Shown here: piece by piece, positions 7,505 through 16,395 of the stretch
Position numbering within the stretch: position 1 is the first letter of the stretch
Layout of the letters: each line of letters starts with the position of its first letter
NCBI GenBank assembly: GCA_040080215.1
Contig: JBEBIT010000033.1
Location: 1-35,674 of the forward strand
Direction: 5' to 3'
DNA from: CAIUGU01 sp040080215
GTDB lineage: Bacteria; Pseudomonadota; Gammaproteobacteria; Steroidobacterales; Steroidobacteraceae
Length of the DNA stretch: 35,674 bases
Translations under genes and position numbers: made by a program
Notes under the pieces: model-generated
What the model saw: only the letters and a program-made list of their open reading frames with translations
Databases searched by the model: none
Told to the model about the DNA's origin: nothing

Positions 7505-7770
7505 TGAAGCTGCTCACCTGCCCCTTGAACGGCCCGCGCCCCATCAGCGAATTCGTCTACGGCGGCGAAGTGCGCCCGATGCCGGACCCCGACACCTGCA
7601 CCGATGCCGAGTGGAGCGACTACGTCTTCAACCGCAGCGGCGTGGCCGGCGTGAAGCGCGAGTGGTGGTGCCACGGCCCGAGCGGCGTCTGGTTCCTGGC
7701 CGAACGGGACACCACGACTGACACGATCCTGCGCACGTATCTCGCATCGGGCGTGGAGGCGTCGCGATGA
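7504..7770 (+). CDS. mgdB: N-methylglutamate dehydrogenase subunit B (SoxD-like)
   Basis: An 88-residue small subunit homologous to sarcosine oxidase delta. The motif GPRPISEFVYGGEV near the N-terminus and the later WFLAERDTTTD are diagnostic. In SoxD a zinc ion is held by two Cys in a CPxC motif, a His and another Cys. Here the first motif reads CPLN, and the region around WWCHGPSGVWF lacks the usual C-terminal Cys position, so a conventional zinc site is probably absent. My recollection is that MgdB-type proteins share the CPLNGPR sequence, which would support the N-methylglutamate assignment. The gene overlaps mgdC by four bases (ATGA). Confidence 0.88.
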   Translation: MKLLTCPLNGPRPISEFVYGGEVRPMPDPDTCTDAEWSDYVFNRSGVAGVKREWWCHGPSGVWFLAERDTTTDTILRTYLASGVEASR

Positions 7771-10691
7771 GACGCCTGCCACCGCTGTCGGGGGAATGGA
7801 TCGATCGCAAGCAGCCGCTCGCGTTCACCTTCGAAGGCCAGTCGTTCAGCGGCTATGCCGGCGACACCCTCTCCTCTGCGCTCGCTGCAAACGGGCAGAA
7901 GATCATCGGGCGATCGTTCAAGTATCACCGCCCTCGCGGATTGCTGTCGGTCGCCAATCACGACAGCAATGCCATCATGCAGGTGCAGCATCTTGGCCGG
8001 GTGATTCCCAACGTTCGCGCGGATGTCACCCCACTGGAAGACGGGATGAGGGTCACCGCGGTGAACACGCGCGGCGGACTCGCCAGGGACTCGCTGCAAC
8101 TGCTCGATAGCCTGTCGGGGTTCCTGCCGGTCGGCTTCTACTACAAGGCCTTCCACTCGAAGCGGTTCTTCCCGAAGTGGGAACGGCTGTTCCGCAATCT
8201 CACCGGCTTGAGCAAACTTGACCTGAATTCGAGCCGCCGTCGCACCCCGAAGCGGTATGCGTTCGCCGATGTGCTGGTGATTGGTGCCGGGCCTTCCGGT
8301 CTCGCTGCTGCCCTGTCGGCCGCAGACAGCGGCGCGGAGGTCATGCTGGTCGACGAGAACGCCTGGCCCGGCGGCAGCGGACTGTACGCGCGGGGCGGGC
8401 AAGATGCCGATGCCAGGCAAACGCTGCAACTGATGGAACGCGTGCGCAAGCACACGCGCATCCAGCTGCTGTGCAGCACCTATGCCGCAGGCTATTACGC
8501 AGACCACTGGGTCGCACTGGTCACGCCGACGGAGATGGTCAAGGTCCGCGCGCGCGCGTTAATCATTGCACAGGGTGCATTCGAGCAACCCGCCGTCTTC
8601 CGCAACAACGACCTGCCCGGGATCATGCTGGCGAGTGGTGCGCAGCGCCTGCTGCATCGTTACGCAGTGGCTCCTTGCGATCGCGTGCTCATCCTGACGG
8701 CAAACCCGCAAGGCTATGCCGCAGCGCTCGACGCCCTCGAACGCGGTATTGACGTTGCAGCCGTCATCGACCTGCGAACCTCTCCCGGTCCCGCATCCTC
8801 GCAACTGGCCGAGCGGCTCGACGCCAGAGGCATTCCAGTCCGCACCGGTGCGACCATCGGAAGTGCGAGCGCAGGCCGCGACGGGTGCCTGCGGTCGGTC
8901 GTCGTCAACACGCGCGTCCAGGATGAAGTCGCCAGCGTCACCGGCGAGTCTGTCCAGGTTGACGGAGTCTGGATGAGCGTGGGGTTTGCGCCCGCCCATT
9001 CGCTGCTGCTGCAAGCCGGCGCGCGACTGCAGTTCGAAACCGCCCTCGGCCAGTACGTCCCCTCTTCGCTCCCCGCAGGCGTCTTCGCTTGCGGCAAGGT
9101 CACGGGCGTGTATGGCTTCACGAGCCGACTGACGGACGGCACGCGGGTGGGCGAACAAGCCGCCGCGTACGTCCAGCGTCGTGCCCCCAAGCTTCGCTCC
9201 ACGGCCAGCACGCTCGGGCTGACGGAAATGCCGAGCCATCCGTACCCCATCGCGTCCCATGCCAAAGGCAAGAACTTCGTCGACTTCGACGAAGACCTGC
9301 AGCTCAAGGATTTCGCAAATGCGGTCCAGGAAGGTTTCGACAGCATCGAGCTGCTGAAGCGCTACACCACCGTCGGCATGGGACCGAGCCAGGGCAAGCA
9401 CTCGAACCTGAACGCCATGCGCATTCTTTCGAAACTGCGGGGCGAGCCCGTGGAGCGCATCGGCGCAACGACGGCCCGACCGATGTTCCATCCCGTGCCG
9501 CTGTCCCACCTCGCTGGGCGCAGTTTCTCGCCGGAGCGTGCGACGCCCTTGGCCAAGGCACATGAGGCGCTCGGCGCCGTCTGGATGCTTGCCGGACAAT
9601 GGAAGCGCCCCGAGTACTACGCGGTCGCCGGCCTCGCGCGAGCCCAGGCCATCGAGGGGGAAGTCCGCGCGGTTCGCACGGGCGCAGGCCTCATCGACGT
9701 GGGCACGCTCGGCAAAATCGAGATCCACGGCCCGGATGCTGCGGAGTTCCTCGATCGCGTCTACGCCGGTCGCTACGGCACGCTCAAAGTCGGCATGACC
9801 CGCTATGGGCTGATGCTCGATGAGTCCGGCGTCATCATCGACGACGGCGTGATCGGCCGGCTGGCGGACGAGAGCTTTTACTTCACGACGACGACGGGCA
9901 ACTCGGCTTCCATCTATCGCGAGCTTGGCCGGCTCGCAACGCAGTGGAACATGAAGATCGGTCTCGTCAATGCGACGGGGCACTACGCAGCCTTCAACCT
10001 GGCGGGGCCGCTGTCGCGCAGAATACTCACACGGCTTACCAACATCGACCTCGCGCAGGCGTCATTCCCTTTCCTCGGCTTACGTGAAGGCACGGTCGCC
10101 GGCGTTCCGGCCCGACTCATGCGCGTCGGCTTCGTGGGCGAACTCGGCTATGAAATCCATGTCCCCGCCGACTCGGCATTGCACGTCTGGGACGCCCTGC
10201 TCGCGGCGGGCTCGTCCGAGGCAGTGCGTCCCTTCGGCGTCGAGGCCCAACGGGTATTGCGACTCGAGAAGGGCCATCTCATCGTGGGCCAGGACACGGA
10301 TGGTCTCACCGATCCGCTGCAGGCCGGATGCGAGTGGGCCATCAAGATGGACAAGCCCTTCTTCATCGGCCAGCGTTCGCTCAAGGTCCTGGAGAAGAAG
10401 CCGAAGCGGCAGCAGCTCGTGGGGTTCCAGCTGGTCGCACCGGGCGCAACCCTGCCCAAGGAAGGGCATCTCGTCCTGAGTGGCGGCGAGATGGCGGGTC
10501 GCGTCACCAGCGTCACCCGCTCGCCCACATTGAATGCCGTTATTGGGCTCGCGATGGTGACGCCTGCCGTTGCCGCAAGCACAGCCTTCCGGATTCGCAT
10601 CGACGGTGGGCGGGAAGTCGACGCCACGATCACGCCGCTGCCTTTCTACGACGCAGCCGGCACGCGCCAGAAGATGGTGGAGGCGCCATGA
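7767..10691 (+). CDS. mgdC: N-methylglutamate dehydrogenase subunit C (SoxA-like)
   Basis: A 974-residue alpha-type subunit. Residues 1-100 form the ferredoxin-like (Fer2_4) domain (FTFEGQSFSGYAGDTLSSAL). A two-dinucleotide-binding flavin domain begins near residue 168 (VLVIGAGPSGLAAALSAA) and runs to about 480. A GcvT/aminomethyltransferase-type domain fills about 600-970. In this family the GcvT part binds THF and captures the released C1 unit as methylene-THF. Length equals that of sarcosine oxidase alpha subunits. The gene overlaps mgdB and mgdD by four bases each. Pairing with purU fits a THF-linked C1 outlet. Confidence 0.9.
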   Translation: MRRLPPLSGEWIDRKQPLAFTFEGQSFSGYAGDTLSSALAANGQKIIGRSFKYHRPRGLLSVANHDSNAIMQVQHLGRVIPNVRADVTPLEDGMRVTAVNTRGGLARDSLQLLDSLSGFLPVGFYYKAFHSKRFFPKWERLFRNLTGLSKLDLNSSRRRTPKRYAFADVLVIGAGPSGLAAALSAADSGAEVMLVDENAWPGGSGLYARGGQDADARQTLQLMERVRKHTRIQLLCSTYAAGYYADHWVALVTPTEMVKVRARALIIAQGAFEQPAVFRNNDLPGIMLASGAQRLLHRYAVAPCDRVLILTANPQGYAAALDALERGIDVAAVIDLRTSPGPASSQLAERLDARGIPVRTGATIGSASAGRDGCLRSVVVNTRVQDEVASVTGESVQVDGVWMSVGFAPAHSLLLQAGARLQFETALGQYVPSSLPAGVFACGKVTGVYGFTSRLTDGTRVGEQAAAYVQRRAPKLRSTASTLGLTEMPSHPYPIASHAKGKNFVDFDEDLQLKDFANAVQEGFDSIELLKRYTTVGMGPSQGKHSNLNAMRILSKLRGEPVERIGATTARPMFHPVPLSHLAGRSFSPERATPLAKAHEALGAVWMLAGQWKRPEYYAVAGLARAQAIEGEVRAVRTGAGLIDVGTLGKIEIHGPDAAEFLDRVYAGRYGTLKVGMTRYGLMLDESGVIIDDGVIGRLADESFYFTTTTGNSASIYRELGRLATQWNMKIGLVNATGHYAAFNLAGPLSRRILTRLTNIDLAQASFPFLGLREGTVAGVPARLMRVGFVGELGYEIHVPADSALHVWDALLAAGSSEAVRPFGVEAQRVLRLEKGHLIVGQDTDGLTDPLQAGCEWAIKMDKPFFIGQRSLKVLEKKPKRQQLVGFQLVAPGATLPKEGHLVLSGGEMAGRVTSVTRSPTLNAVIGLAMVTPAVAASTAFRIRIDGGREVDATITPLPFYDAAGTRQKMVEAP

Positions 10692-11296
10692 CCCGCCGTT
10701 CACCGCTCGCCGACTGGCATCTGCAAGCGACCTACCGCAGCGCCGAGGCACCCGTCTGGTTGCAGGATTGCTCATGGCGGCAGCGCTTCGGTTGCAAGGG
10801 TCCGCAAGCATCGACATGGCTTGAGTCCCTGGGGCTGACCGTCCCGCAGCCCGCGAACAGCTGTGCGATGGATACGAACGACGTGCTTGTGGCCCGTCTT
10901 GGCGCGACGGAGTTCCTGGTGGAAGCGATGGGGCTCCACGGCCAGACCGTGGTCGGTGCCCGCGAGCGCTTCCCGGTACCGGGGGTGTATCCGGTCATCC
11001 GCCAGGACGCCGCTTTCACTCTCGGCGGCCCCCGTGCGAACGACTTGCTGCTTGAGACCTGCAGCTATCCCTTCGCAAGCGATGCCAACGGCACGCTGGT
11101 CGTGATGACCTCGATGGTCGGTGTCGGCGTCACCGTCGTTCCGCACCGGGTGCGTGACACGACTCGATTCCATGTCTGGTGTGACCCGAGCTTCGGCCTG
11201 TACCTGTGGTCGACGCTTGTCGAAATAGCTGAAGAAATGGGCGGGGGCGCAATCGCGAGCGACGGACTGAAATCAACTTTGAGGGGAGAATCGTGA
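10688..11296 (+). CDS. mgdD: N-methylglutamate dehydrogenase subunit D (SoxG-like)
   Basis: A 202-residue gamma-type subunit (GcvT-like fold). The reading frame stays open far upstream, but the ATG at 10688 overlaps the mgdC stop as ATGA and gives the family N-terminus MTRRSPLADW. Features that fit are LARLGATEFLVEA-like core sequence, VYPVIRQDAAFTLGGPRA and the C-terminal VWCDPSFGLYLWSTLVEIA. It completes the four-subunit flavoenzyme with mgdABC. The last bases overlap the gmaS start. Confidence 0.87.
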   Translation: MTRRSPLADWHLQATYRSAEAPVWLQDCSWRQRFGCKGPQASTWLESLGLTVPQPANSCAMDTNDVLVARLGATEFLVEAMGLHGQTVVGARERFPVPGVYPVIRQDAAFTLGGPRANDLLLETCSYPFASDANGTLVVMTSMVGVGVTVVPHRVRDTTRFHVWCDPSFGLYLWSTLVEIAEEMGGGAIASDGLKSTLRGES

Positions 11297-12630
11297 TGGT
11301 GACTCAGGCGACGAAGGACTTCTTCGGGCAGTCCGCAATCAAGTACGTGCTGGCGCAGTTCGTGGATATCCACGGCGCCGCGAAGGCGAAGGCCGTGCCG
11401 GTCGAGCACTACGACATGATCCTGGGCGATGGCGCCGGGTTTGCCGGGTTCGCGCTGTGGGGCTTCGGCATGGGACCGCACGGCCCCGACTACATGGCCG
11501 TCGGCGATCATTCCACCTTGACGCCGATCCCGTGGATGCCGGGCTTTGCACGCGTAGTGTGCGATGGCCACGTAAAGGGCAAACCGTATGCGTACTGCTC
11601 TCGCGTCGCGCTCAAGCGCCAGCTCGAGATCATCAAGCAGCAGGGCCTGACGCTGTACACCGGCATCGAACCCGAGTTCATGCTGCTGAAGCGTGGCGCT
11701 GACGGCAAGATCTTGCCGTTCGACGACAGCGACACGCTCGACAAGCCCTGCTACGACTACAAGGGCCTCGCCCGCGGTACGGCCTTCCTCGAGAAGCTGA
11801 CGTCCCATCTGCGGTACGTCGGCGTCGACGTCTACCAGATCGACCACGAGGACGCGAACGGCCAGTTCGAAGTGAACTTCACCTATGCCGATGCGCTGAA
11901 GTCGGCCGACAATTTCACGTTCGTGAAGATGGCGGCGTCCGAAGTGGCCCGCGAGATCGGCGCCATCGCAACGTTCATGCCGAAGCCCTTCTCGAACCGC
12001 ACCGGAACCGGCGCGCACTTCCACCTTTCCATGGGCGACAGCAAGGTCAAGAACCTGTTCCACGACGACAGCGACAAGCACGGCCTTGGCCTGTCGCAGA
12101 TGGGTTACTGGTTCGTCGGCGGCCTGCTCGCACATGCCCCTGCGTTGACTGCCATCTGCGCGCCGACGATCAACTCGTACAAACGGCTGGTCGTGGGCCG
12201 CTCATTGTCGGGCGCGACGTGGGCACCGGCCTTCATCGCGTACGGCGACAATAACCGTACGGCGTGTGTGCGCATTCCCTACGGCCGCATCGAATTCCGG
12301 TTGCCCGACGGGGCAGTGAATCCGTACCTGGCCACCGCCGCAATGCTCGCCGCCGGCATGGACGGGGTGGCCCGCAAGCTGGACCCGGGCGCACCGGTCA
12401 ACGAGAACCTCTACGAACTCGGGACCGCAGAGATCGCACGGCGCGGCATCGGCGTGCTGCCGCAGAACCTGGGCGAAGCCATTGCTGCCCTCGAGAAGGA
12501 CGACGTCGTCAAGAATGCCCTCGGTGCAGAGCTCGCGGCCGAATTCATTTCGCTCAAACGGATGGAATGGATCGAGTACTGCCGCCATGTGAGCAGCTGG
12601 GAAACCGACCGCTACCTCGAAATGTTCTAG
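11296..12630 (+). CDS. gmaS: Gamma-glutamylmethylamide synthetase (glutamine synthetase-like)
   Basis: A 444-residue glutamine synthetase-fold ligase. In the N-methylglutamate pathway it joins methylamine to glutamate with ATP hydrolysis. Recognisable motifs are YTGIEPEFMLL (metal-binding Glu), QIDHEDANGQFEVNF, TFMPKPFSNRTGTGAHFHLS and the ATP/ammonia loop region NSYKRLVVG. The length matches GmaS rather than GlnA (about 470). The ATG at 11296 is preferred over the in-frame GTG at 11293, because AGGGGAG is spaced 7 bases from the ATG and the TGATG overlap with mgdD repeats the pattern seen at mgdA/mgdB. Sequence cannot by itself exclude a GlnT-type glutamine synthetase. The mgs and mgd neighbours decide the call. 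Confidence 0.9.
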   Translation: MVTQATKDFFGQSAIKYVLAQFVDIHGAAKAKAVPVEHYDMILGDGAGFAGFALWGFGMGPHGPDYMAVGDHSTLTPIPWMPGFARVVCDGHVKGKPYAYCSRVALKRQLEIIKQQGLTLYTGIEPEFMLLKRGADGKILPFDDSDTLDKPCYDYKGLARGTAFLEKLTSHLRYVGVDVYQIDHEDANGQFEVNFTYADALKSADNFTFVKMAASEVAREIGAIATFMPKPFSNRTGTGAHFHLSMGDSKVKNLFHDDSDKHGLGLSQMGYWFVGGLLAHAPALTAICAPTINSYKRLVVGRSLSGATWAPAFIAYGDNNRTACVRIPYGRIEFRLPDGAVNPYLATAAMLAAGMDGVARKLDPGAPVNENLYELGTAEIARRGIGVLPQNLGEAIAALEKDDVVKNALGAELAAEFISLKRMEWIEYCRHVSSWETDRYLEMF

Positions 12631-12656
12631 GCCTCACGCCTACCCAAGGAACCACC

Positions 12657-13550
12657 ATGTGCGGAATCATTGGATTGTTGATCAAGAAGCCCGAATGGCG
12701 CGACCGCCTCGGCGAACTGATGGTGCCCATGCTCATCGGCATGACCGAGCGTGGGCCCGACTCCGCCGGAATGGCTGTGTTCGGCGAACCCATGGCTGCC
12801 TCCCGTCGCAAGCTGAACTTGTACGCGGAGAGTCCCGCCTTCGACTGGAAGCAGCTCGAGGGCGCCGCATCGGCGAAATTCGCCGATGTGCAGGTGACCA
12901 TCAAGGCGAACCACGCCGTACTTGCCAGCGATAGTGCACCGGATGCCATGAAGGCGTGGCTGCATTCGACCTACCCCGAAGTGCACGTGCTGTCGACCGG
13001 CCGCGCAATCGATCTCTACAAGGACGTGGGCACACCGCAGGCGGTGGCCGATCGCTATGACTTCAAGCATCTGAAGGGCTCGCACGTCGTCGGGCACACG
13101 CGCATGGCGACTGAATCAGCCGTAACGCCGGCGAATGCGCATCCGTACACGGCCGGCGAGGACTGGTGCATCGTGCACAACGGCTCGCTCTCGAATCCCC
13201 ACTCGCTCAGGCGTCGGCTTGAGAAGGTCGGCATCGCGTTCGACGGCGACTGCGACACGGAAGCGGCGAGCCGCTATCTCGAATGGCGGCTGCGGGAGGG
13301 CGACAACCTCGAGTCCGCCATCGAGCGCAGCTTCTCCGAGTTCGACGGCTTCTACACGTTCCTGATGGGCACGGCCGACAAGCTGGCGCTGGTGCGCGAC
13401 CCGTTCGCCTGCAAGCCCGCCATCGTCGCCGAGTGCGACGAGTACGTCGCCATCTCGTCCGAGTTCCGCTCCCTCGCCCACCTGCCCGGCGTCAAGCACG
13501 CGCGGGTGTTCGAGCCCGGCCCCGAGGAGATCTACTCATGGGCAGTGTGA
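12657..13550 (+). CDS. mgsA: N-methylglutamate synthase subunit A (class II glutamine amidotransferase)
   Basis: A 297-residue Ntn-type amidotransferase subunit. It starts MCGIIGLLIKKPEW, with the nucleophile Cys2 exposed after Met removal. TERGPDSAGMAVFG, GHTRMATESAVTPANAHPY and WCIVHNGSLSNP are conserved glutaminase motifs, and DCDTEAASRYLEWRL follows. The frame is open upstream, but ATG 12657 with AAGGA 6 bases before it gives the obligatory N-terminal Cys. In this pathway the subunit removes the methylamine-bearing amide from gamma-glutamylmethylamide, the role ammonia release plays in glutamate synthase. It overlaps mgsB by 13 bases. Confidence 0.92.
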   Translation: MCGIIGLLIKKPEWRDRLGELMVPMLIGMTERGPDSAGMAVFGEPMAASRRKLNLYAESPAFDWKQLEGAASAKFADVQVTIKANHAVLASDSAPDAMKAWLHSTYPEVHVLSTGRAIDLYKDVGTPQAVADRYDFKHLKGSHVVGHTRMATESAVTPANAHPYTAGEDWCIVHNGSLSNPHSLRRRLEKVGIAFDGDCDTEAASRYLEWRLREGDNLESAIERSFSEFDGFYTFLMGTADKLALVRDPFACKPAIVAECDEYVAISSEFRSLAHLPGVKHARVFEPGPEEIYSWAV

Positions 13551-14224
13551 AAGCCTTCGACGCCGCGATGACCCCGATCCGCGACATCAACCAGTTCCTG
13601 CACGGGGACCTGAACGGCATCGAGAAGGTCACCATCAGCAATCCTGATGGCGCGCACAACCTCGCCGTGGGCCTGAACGCACCGGTCACGATCGACATCC
13701 ATGGCCATGCGGGCTACTACGCCGCCGGCATGAACCAGGATGCGACCGTCACCGTGCATGGCAACGCCGGTCCAGCGGTCGCCGAAAACATGATGTCCGG
13801 GCGCGTGCACGTCACCGGATTCGCGAGCGTCGGTGCCGGCGCGTCGGCCCATGGCGGCCTACTCGTCATCGACGGGGACGCCGGACTGCGCTGTGGCATC
13901 TCGCTGAAAGGCGGCGACATCGTCGTCGGCGGTAGCGTCGGCAATTTCTCGGCGTTCATGGCGCAGGCCGGGCGACTCGTCATCTGCGGTGACGCGGGGG
14001 ATGGCCTCGGCGATTCGCTCTATGAGGCCACGCTATACGTTCGCGGCAAGATCAAGTCCCTGGGCGCCGATGCCCGCATCGAGCCGATGAAGGATGCCGA
14101 TATCGCTGCCGTCGACGGACTGCTCAAGATGGCCGGCTTTGCCTATTCGGCCCGCGAGTTCAAACGCGTCAGTTCCGCACGCACCCTCTATCACTGGAAT
14201 GCGGACGCGCAGCAGGAGTATTGA
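13538..14224 (+). CDS. mgsB: N-methylglutamate synthase subunit B (GltB C-terminal-like, GXGXG beta-helix)
   Basis: A 228-residue protein resembling the C-terminal GXGXG domain of glutamate synthase (GlxC/FwdC-like). It shows the regular right-handed beta-helix spacing of Gly-rich turns: HGHAGYYAAGMNQ, HGNAGPAVAENM, GDAGLRCGISLKGG and CGDAGDGLGDSLYEA. The ATG at 13538 lies inside the end of mgsA in another frame, a 13-base overlap. It is a structural subunit linking the glutaminase and FMN subunits. The gene ends one base before the mgsC start. Confidence 0.9.
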   Translation: MGSVKAFDAAMTPIRDINQFLHGDLNGIEKVTISNPDGAHNLAVGLNAPVTIDIHGHAGYYAAGMNQDATVTVHGNAGPAVAENMMSGRVHVTGFASVGAGASAHGGLLVIDGDAGLRCGISLKGGDIVVGGSVGNFSAFMAQAGRLVICGDAGDGLGDSLYEATLYVRGKIKSLGADARIEPMKDADIAAVDGLLKMAGFAYSAREFKRVSSARTLYHWNADAQQEY

Positions 14225-14225
14225 G

Positions 14226-15581
14226 ATGGCCACCGCCCCCACCTCCCCCGACCTGATGTCGCTCGAAGAGAGCGCGTCGTTCGACTCATCCGTCATCCAC
14301 TACATCCAGCACGCCTCGGCGACCGGGCTGTACGAGATCCGCGGCCTCGGCGCCAAGCGCAAGCTGCCGCACTTCGACGACCTGTCGTTCCTCGGCGCGT
14401 CGATGTCGCGGTACCCACTCGAGGGCTACCGCGAGAAGTGCACGACAACCACGCTGCTCGGCACGCGCTTCGCCAAGAAGCCGGTGGAGCTCGCCATCCC
14501 GATCACCATTGCCGGCATGAGCTTCGGCGCGCTCTCGGCCAACGTGAAGGAAGCGCTGGGCCGCGCCGCTACTGAAATGGGCACGTCGACCACCACCGGC
14601 GACGGCGGCATGACGCAGGAAGAGCGGCAGTCGTCGAAGACGCTGATCTACCAGTGCCTGCCTTCGCGCTACGGCTTCAACCCGGACGACCTGCGCAAGG
14701 CCGACGCGATTGAAGTCGTCATCGGTCAGGGCGCCAAGCCCGGCGGCGGCGGCATGCTGCTCGGCCAGAAGATCAGCCCGCGCGTCGCGAAGATGCGGAC
14801 GCTGCCCGAAGGGATCGACCAGCGGTCAGCTTGTCGCCATCCCGACTGGACCGGCCCTGATGACCTCGCCATCAAGATCAAGGAGCTCCGCGAAATTACC
14901 GACTGGCAGAAACCGATCTACGTGAAGGTCGGCGCCACCCGCGTGTTCCACGACGTGAAGCTGGCCGTGCACTCGGGTGCCGACGTCGTCGTCGTGGACG
15001 GCATGCAGGGCGGCACCGCGGCTACGCAATGGGCGTTCATCGAACACGTGGGCATCCCCACGCTGGCCGCCGTCCGTCAGGCGGTCGACGCGCTCGAAGA
15101 CCTCAACATGAAGGACCAGGTGCAGCTGATCGTCTCGGGCGGCATTCGCACTGGGGCCGACGTCGCGAAGGCGCTGGCGATGGGCGCCGATGCCGTCGCT
15201 ATCGGCCAAGGCGTGCTGTTCGCACTCGGGTGCAACTCGCAGACCTACGTGCAGAAGGGCCAGCACCTGTCAGCCGTCGACGACTACCACAAGCTCGGCA
15301 CGGTCGCCGGCCGCTGCCATCACTGCCACACCGGCAAGTGCCCGGTGGGCGTCACGACGCAGGATGTGATCCTGGAACAGCGCCTCGAACCCGAAGTGGG
15401 CGCGAAGCGCGTGCGCAACTATCTCAAAACATTGAACATGGAACTCACCATGCTCGCCCGCGCCTGTGGCAAGCAGAACGTGCACCATTTGGAGAAGGAA
15501 GACCTGGTCGCACTGACCATCGAAGCAGCGGCGATGGCAGGCATCCCGCTCGCCGGTACGTCGTGGATTCCGGGGACCTGA
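14226..15581 (+). CDS. mgsC: N-methylglutamate synthase subunit C (FMN/Fe-S glutamate synthase-like)
   Basis: A 451-residue homologue of the glutamate synthase FMN domain. In the pathway it adds the methylamine-derived amine to 2-oxoglutarate reductively, giving N-methylglutamate. TIAGMSFGALSANVKEALG, the catalytic-loop region GQGAKPGGGGMLLGQKI, VVVVDGMQGGTAATQ and the phosphate-binding SGGIRTGADVAKALAMGADAV (one residue over a quotable core) are all present. Cys364, Cys367 and Cys372 in CHHCHTGKCPVGV are the likely iron-sulphur ligands. It is the last gene of the operon. It ends 9 bases before the convergent yhhQ, and no intrinsic terminator is apparent. Confidence 0.92.
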   Translation: MATAPTSPDLMSLEESASFDSSVIHYIQHASATGLYEIRGLGAKRKLPHFDDLSFLGASMSRYPLEGYREKCTTTTLLGTRFAKKPVELAIPITIAGMSFGALSANVKEALGRAATEMGTSTTTGDGGMTQEERQSSKTLIYQCLPSRYGFNPDDLRKADAIEVVIGQGAKPGGGGMLLGQKISPRVAKMRTLPEGIDQRSACRHPDWTGPDDLAIKIKELREITDWQKPIYVKVGATRVFHDVKLAVHSGADVVVVDGMQGGTAATQWAFIEHVGIPTLAAVRQAVDALEDLNMKDQVQLIVSGGIRTGADVAKALAMGADAVAIGQGVLFALGCNSQTYVQKGQHLSAVDDYHKLGTVAGRCHHCHTGKCPVGVTTQDVILEQRLEPEVGAKRVRNYLKTLNMELTMLARACGKQNVHHLEKEDLVALTIEAAAMAGIPLAGTSWIPGT

Positions 15582-15590
15582 CCTAGCGGA

Positions 15591-16373
15591 TCAACGATGT
15601 GACGCTTCGGCCTCGAGGGCGTCCGCGCTCTCGTGGCCGAGGTACGCACGAATGCCCCGGCGGACGAGGTAGATCACCGGGATCATGGCGATCGCCGCGC
15701 AGAACTTGTACGCGTAGTTCACGGTGCCGACTGCCAGGAACTGCGGGATCGGCCAGTGCTGGGGCCCGATGACGAACGCGATGTAGAGCACCACGAAGCT
15801 GTCCACCAGCTGCGAAACCGCCGTCGAACCCGTCGCGCGCAGCCAGATCCACTTCTCCCCCGTGATGCGGCGGATCCGGTGGAACACTGCGACGTCAAGC
15901 AGCTGCCCGATCAGGAACGCGATGATCGAGCCCACGATCGTCCACATCCCCTGCCCGAACACATTGCTGAACGCCGCCTGCATGTCCGGCACGCCGCGCT
16001 CGGCATTCACCGTCACCCACCAGCCCGCCGGCTCCAGCCCGATCATCAGGTACGCCGCGACGAAGGCATACGAGATCAGCGCCACCGCCAGCCACGAAAT
16101 GAACCGCACGCCCTGCGGCCCGTAATACTCGTTGATGATGTCCGTCATCACGAACACGAACGGCCACAAGAGCACGCCCGCCGTGAACGACAGCGACCCC
16201 GTCTGCCCGAACAGGTTCCAGTTGAGCGGCTCGATGCCGAGCGTGCCTTCGAGCGCAAAGATCTTGACGCCGATGAACTCTGCAATCAGCGCATTGGCGA
16301 CGAAGAACCCCGACAGGATCACGAACAGCCGCGTGGCACGGGAAGCGAAGGCGGAATGGGGCACGACTGGCAT
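15591..16373 (-). CDS. yhhQ: YhhQ-type queuosine precursor transporter (VUT family)
   Basis: A 260-residue integral membrane protein with about six hydrophobic segments. The family pattern is clear: LFVILSGFFVANALIAEFIG, FVFVMTDIINEYYGPQGVRF, then GQLLDVAVFHRIRRITGEKWIWLRATGSTAVSQLVDS (partial motifs from it) and VNYAYKFCAAIAMIP. Family members import 7-cyano-7-deazaguanine or 7-aminomethyl-7-deazaguanine for queuosine tRNA modification. It lies 22 bases downstream of the giant RTX gene on the same strand and converges on mgsC. A link to either neighbour is not expected. Confidence 0.9.
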   Translation of the reverse strand: MPVVPHSAFASRATRLFVILSGFFVANALIAEFIGVKIFALEGTLGIEPLNWNLFGQTGSLSFTAGVLLWPFVFVMTDIINEYYGPQGVRFISWLAVALISYAFVAAYLMIGLEPAGWWVTVNAERGVPDMQAAFSNVFGQGMWTIVGSIIAFLIGQLLDVAVFHRIRRITGEKWIWLRATGSTAVSQLVDSFVVLYIAFVIGPQHWPIPQFLAVGTVNYAYKFCAAIAMIPVIYLVRRGIRAYLGHESADALEAEASHR

Positions 16374-16395
16374 GCCCCATTCTAACCAGAAGCCG

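Noticed and set aside
6257..11296. Heterotetrameric sarcosine oxidase (soxBDAG)
   Set aside because: Homology is real, but gmaS and mgsABC directly downstream and the absence of glyA or betaine-degradation genes favour N-methylglutamate dehydrogenase. Enzyme data could still reverse this.
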